Source of the DNA: Trochalopteron elliotii
Taxonomy: Eukaryota > Chordata > Aves > Passeriformes > Leiothrichidae
Reading direction: 5' to 3'
DNA length: 64,000 bases
Assembly (NCBI GenBank): GCA_024734555.1
Contig: JANPWX010000339.1
Location: 958,543 to 1,022,542, forward strand
This document shows, in pieces, positions 28,401 to 40,400 of this stretch (its first letter is position 1; the number at the start of each line of letters is the position of its first letter). The position numbers were made by a program, and so were the translations under genes. The notes below the pieces were generated by a model that did no database searches, had not been told where the DNA came from, and saw only the letters and a list, made by a program, of their open reading frames with translations.

Positions 28401-31400
28401 CTATTGTGTCAATTCAAGATACCTCTGGTAGCTCACACTCTGCTTCCATTTTTAGTGGGAAGCAGAGAGTGTCTAGAGTATGCTGATGTGGAAAATCTTG
28501 CTGCAATTTTATCTTAGGGTTGTGATCTGTACAACAGAGATGGTTCTCCTTTTTTTATCATGAGAGGCACCTGCACATTCAATTAACCCACTTTAAGTCT
28601 CTTATAAGTGCTTAAATTAGCATTACCTGTCTAAAAAGAAATATATAGTTGGAGATAAATAATGTTTATAGCAGTTTGGGGATTTTGAGGGTTTTCTTGG
28701 TTTGTTTTTTAACTGTTACAAGTTCCATTATCATGTGCATGGGGAAAATTAGTGTGATTCTACTGGTGTAGGTGTAAAGTTCATTTGCCCACTGTCTTTC
28801 TAACAGTATCTAGGGGAGATAGGAAGAGCAAGGCAAACTTTTAGAATGTATTCTTCTGTCACATATTAGATTCTTGAAGTCTTCAGCCTGGAGACATCTT
28901 CATCGGGAGGTGGATCTTGGTGGATTTGACCATTTTTGTAGTCACTCAGAGTTCACTTCTTTATTGATTTACTTCATAGCTTACATCAAATGGAAAATGT
29001 TAAGTTGTCCCCATCCTGTGGGGACAACAATTTATATTACTGGAATGATGCAAAACGCCTTTGGTTTGAATTTTGTCTGAAATGTGTGATGCATCCTGTG
29101 ATCTGAATGACAAATCTATAGCTCATTTCTTGCTCTGCCAGTGTGTCCTTTGATCTTCATGACTCTTAACATCATAAAACGAAATGACAAAGCCATGTGA
29201 CCATATTCTCAGTGACTATGCCTCAGGCAACTCCCAGTCTCTTTGATGTCAGGCTGATGGCAAAAAGTATTCCCAATCCTCTCAATTATCACCTCCTTTC
29301 CTGACAATAATTCCTGAAGAAGTGAAGAGCTGGTTCTGCAATTAGGTATGCCTGTCTTCCTGCCCAGATGGGACAAGGCAGGATTGTGCAGCCATGGCTA
29401 ACAACTGTAAGAATTTCAGAAGCTCTAGAGCAGGTTAGAGCAGCTTTGCTGCAGAATATCACCCAAACTGCTGAATGGAAAGAGGCAAGTTTGCTACCTT
29501 TCCTCTTTCAGCTGTGCCAAGAGGTGCACAAACTTAATGCTAGTCACATCTGTTCAGTGTACCTTTTTTCATTATATCGTTCATATGCGGTCCACAGGGC
29601 TTTTTCATTAAAAAATTATGCACAGATTAAGTGAAACAAACAAACAAACAAACAAATTTCCATAAATGAGAATTCTGAAAACTCATCTACTGTATCTCCT
29701 TATGCTCATCAAGACTTTAATGTGATTAAATAGCAGAGCTGGGCCTAACTGACAGCACACAGCACAGCAGAGGGCTTCAAATCTTCCATGGAACTTAGTC
29801 AAGGAAGATGAGTGCAGACACAGGCTCAAAGTATTTCTGAATGATCTGAGGCTCTTATTCTGAAGTTTGTGCTAGATCTGCATGATCAGAGTCAGGCTCT
29901 ACTTAGGAGTTTCCTGCAGACTGATGCCTACTCTAACCTTAAATATAGCTGGCAGTGGGAGTCCAGTAACCTCTTATTGGCTCTTGACTTGTTCCATTGC
30001 ATTATATTTCCTGAGGCTTATAGATTTTTTCCTAATGCTTAGCTCAAAGTCTCAGGGAGTTTTAAACATTTGTGCCAAGGGCAATGTCAGTGTCTACAGT
30101 GACATCCAGCTGTGTGAATGAATTAGTTCTACAAAAGGAAATTATGCCAACACATGTGCACTACCATGGGCCCTTTTAAAAGGACCACAGTCTTTTTAAA
30201 GACTCATTTAGTAGCTGTGTTCACTAGCATTTAAAAAGCAGTATATTGGCTTTAAAGCCTGAAGTCAGGACCCCAAATGGGCCAGTTTCAATTTTGTGGT
30301 GCTTTTCTGAATTTTTTTTCCTGGCTGTCTTTACAAGATTTTGATGATATGAACAAAAATGTATGGGTAAACTGGAGCAGCCAAGAATCTATTTCCATTA
30401 CGTAGTTTCCTTCAGTGAAAATGCCAGCAACCATTTAAAAGAGAAAATTTTTAGTTTTCTGCAATAAAAGAGAATTTTTCTTCAGTACTTACTATAAATA
30501 ATAGTATTTTAAAATACATTTTCTAAACCTGAAAGACCATTTATTACCTAAAAATTGAATCAACTAATCCAGACATAGTTAAACTATAACAAAATTTAAT
30601 TATCATATATAATCCCTTGTATATCCCTTGCAGTCCTGTTTTTACCAACTGACATGTAAGAGCAAAACTCCTACTGCAGATTCAAATAAAATGCCTAAAG
30701 TAAATGACTGTTGAAGGTATAGAATCAAATGGAGAAAAAAACATACAGAGAATATCAAATTATTTTTACTTGCACAGTTTTCTTCCATCACAGTTAAAAA
30801 ATAATCCTCAGGGATTTGTTTTAGGATTTGCATGTTCATAATTGCTTCAGACATTTTAAGTTATTGCAATTATATTTATTGATTCATCAGATTTTGAAAG
30901 CAAACTAGCATGACATACTTGTTCCTCCCAATCTCAGTCCTATAGTTTCACAAACCAAGAGCTGAATCTGTGTACCTGATATGCTTATGCAATTTCTTCT
31001 GACATGTGACTTGCCCTTTTCCCACTTCTATTAGAGCGCATTTGTTTTTCACCTGAAAATTCTCACTGTTATTTTAGAATATGTGCATAACCTAATTTTC
31101 AAACAGACTTGTATTAGCCAAAGCTTTCACAGAAATGTAGGTTTATCCTTTATGAAGGAATAACTTCAGAAAATACTTTAAGATGAATTAAAGGGCAATA
31201 AATTATATCATGCTGTCAGAGATGTGATATGACAGTTTGCTTATGATTATGATACTACAAACCATGTAACACTGTATATAGGAATTCCTGCAGTTGGAAT
31301 GCACCCTTATAAAATTCATGGAAGTCCTGCAAGCACTAATGAAATATTTTATTTACCTATGATTTTATTACCTATTATTCTCTTGAAGTTGAAGAGTCAG

Positions 31401-34400
31401 CCTGAGGTTTTCCTGCCGGCTAACATAAGCTTGAGCCCTAACCTTAATTTTCATATTTTCTGGGGTTCCAGGTGTGGGACTATTTCTTATGGACAGCAGA
31501 AATAATAAGGGAAATGAGGGCCAAGGAGTCTATTCGGGACATATCTACCAGCAGCCTGAGACTCACCCAGCATCAGCAGCTCCTGGCAGAGATCGAAGCA
31601 CGAGAAGAGAAGTACGACCGTGTTGTAGAACTGGGACTGGCCCTCTTGCAAGATGAGGAAATGCCATCAAAAGAGGTAATTGAAACTCCTCTGAGTTCAG
31701 TCACACATATTCAGCACTGGACTCCAATGTAATTATGATTCTATATTGTATCACACTGTGAGATACAAAAATGTGTACACTCACTTGTCCCTGCGCATGA
31801 CCTACATTTGCCTCAGTATGTTACCCACCTTGGGCACAAAAGGCAGCAACAGATGTATGGAGGCATCTCCTGAAGGTCCCCTGCAGCAAAGCTGGATTTT
31901 TCAAGAAGTCCACCATGTTCTGAGCCATGGAGTCAATTCTACCAACTTCCCAAACTGGATTTTCACACAAATGCTACACTTCGTATTGGAGTGGTATACC
32001 TACACCAGAACAGTCTGGACAAAATCCTGTCAACCAAAGAATAAAAACACTCAAGCATACAAGAGAGTTTAAAGATTGATTGAAGCATTTTCTGTAGAAA
32101 AGAATTAGACTAGTAAAACATACTCCCTGGAAATGGAAGATTTAAATCAAAATGTCAGTTTACTCAAGACAAATATCTTCTAAGATTCTCACAGCATTTA
32201 TTTCTTTTCCAGTACCTACCAGTTCATTTTTCCCCTGATAAGTCATTAATATGTCTCTTGAATACCTTCAGAAAAATGCAGAGTTTGTACAAGTTACTCT
32301 CCCATCTCATCAAGCTATTTCCTGAAAATTTGCTGACTATTGCACTGTATGACTATGGTAACTAGAAATCTTGCTGACTGTAAAGTCCTTTGCCTATAGA
32401 AAAAGGTACGAAAAATCATTCATTGCAGGCCTGTGGATATACAATATTTGAAAGCTGAAGTTATAGGACATCTAACCTTGTGGCATGAATTCACTGACTA
32501 GAAGAATATGCTGTGTTGATAATTTATATTTTAGTATCTGTCAACATAAAAATTTGAAGTGCTCTAATAGCACTCTTAATTCCTAAAGATAATGAAGAAT
32601 TAGGATCTGATTCTAGAAGTCACACTTGAGAAACGGTTACCTTTCTTTGCTCTTGGTTTGGACTGCTGTATATGCTGTAACAAGCACTTCTCCATTACAG
32701 AAATGAGGCACCTCTGATATCTCTCTGCCCAAACAATAGTGCTAGAACTTGTTCTACTTTTTTTTCTGCTTAATATTTTTTCTGCATTTTAAAGGGATTA
32801 TCCACCACTCCACTTAATCCTTTCTTTTCTCAATTTACCCAGATCATGAGATATAAAGACCAACACAAGTTTTTAATTGGAAATTTTGTTCAGTTTCAGC
32901 AGAAGCTACAGGCTTTGACAGAAGAGAAGAAAAATGTATACAATGCATGGAAGCAGAAGAAGGAGTGGCTGGAGAAAATACACCAAGAACAAATGTTCTA
33001 CAAGGATTGGGATCATCTTGACATGCTCCTGAACTCGCAGGAGGTGAGCAAATTATAAACTTGAAATAAGCAGCTAAAACTCTTCAAGCTTGTAAACTCT
33101 TTCAAACTTAAAAGGGTACTATTGTTCAACTACTGCATGAAATCCTTGTGCCTGTGCACAGACAAGACAGTCTCTTTTATAGGTATGTTTGTGTATATCA
33201 CAAGTAAGTGTGGTATCACTTGGAGACTGTAGCAATGTGCAAGAAGCTCTCCTTTCTCATGGGGCTTGGGTGTGGAACAGAAACAAATAGATGGTCCTTC
33301 CCTGAAAGGTAATTCACTGCAAATATACATAAAAGGGAACACATGAGCATCGCAACAGACGAGGGAGACAAGAGTCCAATATTAGTCCACTTTACAAACA
33401 GATCTCCGCGTGCCAGCTGCTTAACCACTGGCAAATTTTGTAGGATTCAAAGAGAAAGGAAACTGCTAAGAGGGTTTGAAGGGAGTTTACTTTGTAGGTG
33501 TTGCTGGAATTTTCAAGTCAGGCTGGGAGTTATGCTGGAAAAATGCAACCAGTGGAAAAGGGATGTTGCCAGTGTGAGTTAATACAGGAAAGTGTATTGA
33601 CTTCTCAGTTCTGCAAGGGCATTGATATGACTGTGTAGAACAAAAATGAAAGAATTTGGAAGGAGTATTAACTTCTGTTTGATGCAGTTGAGAAAAACAA
33701 ACTAGTGAAAAAGGCCCTCTCATGAAAAAAGAGGGCAGATACAATCAGTGCAAGGAGACAGAGGGATGTTCTTATTATCAGCATTTTGCAGCTCTTGTAA
33801 CAGATTTTTTTTCACCATTATTGAATTATACTTTGTCTTTCTTGCACTTTCTTTGATTCATGTAACGATTTTAAAAGGTTCCAATTCAAGGCCTGGCATT
33901 TGCCATTACAAAGCAGAGTGCAGTCACTCTGCAAATCCATGAATTGATAGATTGCTGCAATTGTGCTGGGACTTGGCATGCAAAACACATCAATGGGTCG
34001 CAGGTTGCCAAACTGAAGGATTGATGCAATGCTGGAGGAGGTTGCACCTCTGGGTAATTTTTCATTAAGGAAAAATAATTCTTAATTCTCCAAGACCACT
34101 GACAGCAAAATATAATGGCTCTCGTTTTGTGCTGAGCTCTGTTTTCCACCAGCGCTTTGCCACTGGCACTAAATCCTTTTGGAAACTGACACTGAGTGGT
34201 GCCATGAGGTGATACTTAACCCTTTGTGGCACATGGGCCTGGAGCTTTCTGCTACCCCTTCCTTGAAGGAAATGCATGTCTGCATAATTCCTTATAATTG
34301 GTTCTTTTGGTAAGTATGACCCGCATTCTGGAGTTTGTGACATGAAGCAGAGTTTCACCTACATTCAGGTTTCTGGAGTAAAATATTACATAGTTCTGCC

Positions 34401-37400
34401 CACTATTTGTAGCTTATATAGCAAATTGCATGATTTGCATTGTATCTATCTCAATTCAATCAACTCAAATTGATTTGCATTATGTCTATCTCAACTACCA
34501 AGTAGTGGTACATCATTGTTCAAAAGTTTGGCCACTGTATTTTTTCTCTTTTCATCAAATTGATATCAGCCAACACACAGAGGCACTATCACTACAGCAT
34601 CTGCTTTGCTCCATGTAATGCAGGGGTAAATGTGTAGGAAGCTACTGTGGGTAGGTGATTTTTTTTGTCCCTCAGTTGTGAGTCCTGGTTACAAAAGTTT
34701 GTATTACTCATATGTGAAAGGGTAATGCACCTGACATTTCTGGTATGGCCCCAGCACTTTCTCTACAGGTAAATGGCACTTCATATTACTTCTTTGTTCA
34801 AATGAATTTGCCATTGTCATAGGCTGTAACATAGACTGCCACAAAAGAGGTGGGTGTTCATCAGAGGGTAGGTAAATTCTCCTGGTGGGATCAGAAACCC
34901 CAAGTTTCTTCAGCCAAAGCAAAACTTAAGAATGAAGATTGTGACCTTGAGGACCATGAAGTGCAGTTCTGTTATCAGAATCTTTTTCCCATAGTATCCT
35001 CTCTATGAACTTCCAAGGAGTCTGGTGCTCAGTTTTCCTCACCGACACTAAGCATCCAGAAGGTGGAACAGTGAATGTGGATACTCGGGTGCCCCTTCCA
35101 ACAACTCTTCATACAGACCACACTTTTCAGTTCAAGCTGTCTTTTGCAACTGCCGCCATCTGCCATGTAGATCAAAATAAAAAATTTGACAGTGGAGTGA
35201 CATTCCTTAGTCACTACTTGGTTTTCACTTTTCTTGCAGTTGAAGAACTCTTGGAAGAGAAATCTATTCTTTTGGATTGAACTCTTTTACTACTACACAG
35301 AGTTAGAATGTGGCTGCATAGTGATACAGGCAAGCAGGATAATAGGAAAGCAGTTTCTTCAAACATGTTTTTTAAAAAAAACTCAGCCAGGGCGTCAGCT
35401 GAAGACTCTCAAACCATTTTCCCTATGGGAATTTCATCATTTTCTGCTTTCAGAAAGGGCAAAAGGAAACACACATTCGGAAAGGATTCCTATCAGGCAA
35501 ACAAATAAAAACAATCTCTCCACCCTTTGAGTTTCTTCTGACTTTTCCATTTGAGTCAAGGCTCAGTTACGCGCATTTCATTTCTTATGTCTGCAAAATA
35601 TCTGTGTAAGGAAGTGTGTCATAATTTTTCAATCCTGTTTTGCTAGTACTTCATATGCTATAGACCAGAAGCAAGAAACAGGAGAAGGAAGAAGGTAACA
35701 GAAGAGTATTTTAAACTAAGAACTACTACTGAGAATTGCTCTTTCATTTGCTGTCTGTGCCACTGTGACAGGTTTGAATTTAAGCCAGCATCTTCTATTA
35801 CATCCAAGTTACTTAAGCCTTCAAAGGATTTCTGCAGAATATCATCTACCATTGTTCTGTCCTAAAGAAAATAGAGCACATGTGGAGAAAATTAGGCAAA
35901 TATCTATCTTTTTAAATTTTTTTATGAATTCAGTTGTGCCATCAAATGGAACTTCTGTCAGATTCTCTTGTAAGAGCTGCAAACTGAGATCTCGTCATGC
36001 AGAACGCAGACAATTAACAGCCGAAAAAGGGAAAGAAGGACAAAATCATTTTTGGTTTGAGCAGAAACTGTGTTCAGTGCTGTCTGCTCCATTCTGATCT
36101 TTTCACAGCAGCAGATCCATTGCTCAGGTTAGCTGCTTTTCTTTTTTTTACGGATGAAATAACAGCGAGTTTGCAGGCTGTCTCTGGCAGGCACTTTTGG
36201 CTCCCTCCTACTCTGTCTGCAGTCTCACTGTCAGAACACTCAGGGAGCAGAGCCGTATGCTCTGTAATTTATCTTCCAGCCCATCCCACACTCATATCGC
36301 TTTGCAGACATGACAAGAGGTGGTAGCAGTTTTAGAAGAGCTGAGATTTCTTATTTTGAATGTGGATTTTTTTTGTTCATGTTTTTCTTCTTGGAGAATA
36401 TTTATTCATCTCTCATTCCTTTGCTTCAGAGGAAGAATGGAAATTTCCAGTGCCAAAGGAAAAAGGATTAGGGCTTGGTTTTAAGCACAGGGGGAAAGGC
36501 AAGCTTCTGTGGCTTTGAATTTTGCATCATTTAGGACTAAGCTTCAGAATGTCATACAGGGACCATCGCTGCAAGCCTTCATCTGCAACCTACATCTCCA
36601 CTGTGGAAGTGCTGCTCTCTTCCTGTAGAAAGACCCCACCTCCACCTTTTGAATCTGCTGTACAGGACAGGCCTTTTCAAAGGATGCCAGTGCCAGCTTG
36701 CCATCCTCCCACTGGTCAATCAGCTGCCAAGCTTGCTCCAGGAAATGCCATCTCACCACCCCGCAGTGTGTCTTACTGTTCAAGGCTAGATGTCATCCTG
36801 GCACACACAAACCAGAGGAAAGGTTTTGGGAGCAGTAGTCACTGTGTTAGTCCTTCTGATGTGACATCCATGTGTTCTGGTGCTTGCAAGGATCCTTCGG
36901 ACCATGAAGATGAGAGGTCTGGCACTCAGACAACATCTGCATCTTACAAGCAATATTCAAAAAGAGAAAAAAGTGTTCATCGTATTTCCTCTGGAAAAAG
37001 TGATCCCTTGAAGCTTGCTCTATCTTTGCCCTCAGATGTTCTTTCCTGCAAAGCTCCATCAAGCTGGACATCACACCTAAATGTTGATCTGTCTGCTATT
37101 CCAGCTGCTTCTGTGCTCCACAGCAAAAATCTGCATGCATCCCTGGAACCCTGTGATTCACTGCCATGTCAACAAGGCTGTAGCCAGTGCAATGTCCAAA
37201 TGTCAGATCTCCACACTTCAGTGAAGCTTTACATTTCAACATGCAGCTTGATGTTAAAGCCTTTTCGAGCAGGTTCCCGTGGAAGCAGTCATGCTCATTC
37301 AAGTCTGCTCATGCCACAAGTAGAGAAGGTGCCTGAAACTCCCTCTGGTCTTCCAACACAATCCCAGAAGCCAAACCAAGGTTTCCCTTCAGGTGGGTCG

Positions 37401-40400
37401 CCAGCCCTTCAAATCACAAGATTTCATGTGACTTCCTCCAAGTATCCTGGCCTTCCCCAGCAGACTTTATCCAGAGATATATGGCTGTCCCCAGCTGTGC
37501 TGACTGCAAGACAAAATTCAGCTAGTGGGAATGAAATCATGAGCAAGGATTTAAGTCCAGAGCTGATTGTGTTTCAGAATTGCTCCTCATCTAGACCAGA
37601 GTTTAGGAAGATTCCATGTGATGGTCTAACACCTGCTCATCACGAGGTTTCCAAAATCACCTTGATACTTGCCACTCCTTGGACTCCTATGCCTATCCAG
37701 GTGGTAAGAGAATTTCAAAGAAGCCCAAATCCAACAATCTTTATCAAAACACTTGATTCAGATAGAGCTGTTCCACCCTTTCACCCTATGGAGATTGAGG
37801 CTGGCCTCTCTCTATCAGTGAACCCTGTTTGCTGCTCAGGATTGCTTTCTAGCCATTGGACAAGATCTGGTTTGAGGCCTTCCCAGGAAACATGCACTGT
37901 AAAAAGTGTATGCCCTGACAACCTTGTGACAAACATACCAGCTCACAGGACAGCTTCAACTCACAGAGACACAGAGCGTCCAGGGTATCCATCTATTGCC
38001 GTCAACATTGCATCCTTTGGATCTGGGAGGAGAGTGGTGAAGATTTGTATTCCATTCTAGGAACATTTGCAAACAGGAGATCTAGGTTGTGTTCCACCAA
38101 ACCATATGGATTTCTTTTTGTGTGCATCCTGTGTCCCAACTCCCTAGAAATGACTTGCAAGACATGGAGAAAGCTGCTTGTGTTCTGCTGTCACCAAGGC
38201 TGCAGCTACAGATTGATCCATGCCCAGTGAAGATAAGAACTCTGCTCTAATCCAGCACTTAACAAGAGTTTCATTTTAACCATTGGAGTGCTGTTGGTAA
38301 CACAGCACACAACTGCTTGCAGACTTTGCCTGATTGGATCATAGTGCTCAGCACTTTGAAGATTCAAGACTTCAGAGCCAAGAGCTGGTTTTCTTCTCTG
38401 CTAGGTTGGACTTGATGTGGTTCTCAAAGGTCTTTTCCAACCTAGTCAGTTCTGTGATTCTGTAGTCAGTCTGTCAGCTGGAAAAAATCCTCAGTGTAGT
38501 TTTTCTTAGTTCTTTTCTGTTTCAATGTTTTCATTTCCTTACTTGTCAAATTATGCTGTATTTCTAAACAGTTAATTCCTGGGTTTGTAACTTTAAAAGT
38601 AAGGCTTGCTTTCAAAAGCCAAAGTATTTAAGTATGTAGGAAGAAATCATTTTTTTCCCCTCTTAGAAATGGAGAGGTACCACCCTTTCCTGAGGGAAAC
38701 AAATGGAATTTAATGTCCACAGCACACTAGATTTGGATACCCCAGCAAAGTTTCTAGCAGTGAAACTATGGGGAGTTTCAGAGGAATTTAGTCTGCTTTC
38801 AGACAAATGTTTCATAAGTAAATATTTAAATGATGATGTTGTATGGGTGTAAGATTCTGGTCTAAAACCTAGTATTTACAGGATAAGGATCGCTACTGCA
38901 AATTTTGAAGAAGGAGGAAATAGGTGTGAGGAAGCAACCATAGCAGTTATCAAAAAAACATCAGTTTTATATGTGTTTTTCCCATATATATTTCCAATAT
39001 CAGATAACTATATTCTTATGCCAAGGAGACAACATGCAGTGGGGGGAGGGAAGGAAATTTTAAATACATTCAACATTAGAATTTTGGCTGTAGATGGTGA
39101 GGACAGATGCCAATAATACAGAGATGTCTGTATGATAGAAAAAAAGGTGGGGTTCTTTTCTATTTAGTGTGTTTTATTCCTCCTTTGGTTATAGTATGAT
39201 ACCTTCTTATAACTTTTACTGAAATGAAGCATAGTAAAACATTTTGTGAACCTTATATAGTCATGGTATCAAGACCATTTGCTTACTTTGCTAAAGCAAA
39301 TTTCAGATTATTTTCATTATTGTTTCTAGTATTTACTTTTATCAGAATTAAGTCAAATCAAACCTTATTCTTCTCTGTCTTGGCAGATAGTTTGGATTTG
39401 CTTATATGCTTGAAGTCAAGGTTTTTAAGACTGATAATAATTCGGACTTTTAGTACATGATTAGAACAGAAGGATTTTCTGTGGCATTCCTGCAATCCCA
39501 GCAGCAAGCCCATGGGAGGCAGTGAGGGGCGAAATCTGTTGAGCTTGTTGTACTGTGAAGATCAAAAGCAGATGAAGGAGGTGGATTTGCACAAATACCT
39601 GAAATATATTTTATTCTAGAGAAATAAAAACTGGTCTTCCTGGAATACAAATTTCTTTTGGGGCTGTGTCATTTTCCAGCTCGTGTAAATGTGAAGTTGT
39701 GGCATCGAGAGAACATAGTTGTGATAATGACTGAAATGTTTCATTCAGTATTTCTCCAAAAGCTATAGTTGGCAGATGCTGTCACATAGCTGTGTAAATA
39801 GTAGTGGTTTATTTTAAATTATTGTTTTTAGTTGGACTTTGCTTTTAATTCTGCATTAACTTCTATGAAAGAGGTCTTTCTGGCAGCAGCTATGCAATTA
39901 ACTCAGAAAAAAGGAAAAACTCCAGTTCAGTAGGGTTAAAAACTCTGTTTCTATGCTTTGCATTGTTAATAACTTGAAAATTTATTCCAGAAAATCTCAG
40001 AAATCTCAAAAACCATTTTGTGGTTTTAAGCATCTTTGGAAGTCTTCACTTGAAAAGGAGTCCGTTTTATAACGAGTGGCCAAGTCTTTCATGCTTTTTG
40101 TGGCTGAATATTAAATTCCCAATGCTGGGCCATGATTCCTAATAGAAACAAACTTGAAAGAAAGTTTATACCTGATGTACTCTGTGGGAGACCCTGGTAG
40201 GTTACCTGAGGAGAGCTGTGCAGTGTTTTGTATTTGAAATCAGTGTGTCTCATTCAGAGCAGGAGTTAGGAGACCTGTCTAAAAGTGTGCCAAAAAGTGA
40301 GGGAATTGGTGGTAGGCCAGCACTGTGGCATGGGAGCCAATTTTTATTCTGCTTTCAGACTGATATAACAAATGCTTAAATGAAAAAAGTTGTGGTTCTG

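Noticed and set aside
29633..29656. (AAAC)n run as a LINE or SINE poly-A tail
   Set aside because: No recognisable element adjoins it; treated as a simple short repeat.
32843..32893. Including 17 extra codons ([17 protein letters not shown]) in exon 28 of the main product
   Set aside because: They break the alignment with repeat 16 of other beta-spectrins; kept as a possible alternative acceptor only.
36522..36548. Starting the nested ORF at 36522
   Set aside because: That codon is TTG; the first ATG in frame is 36549.
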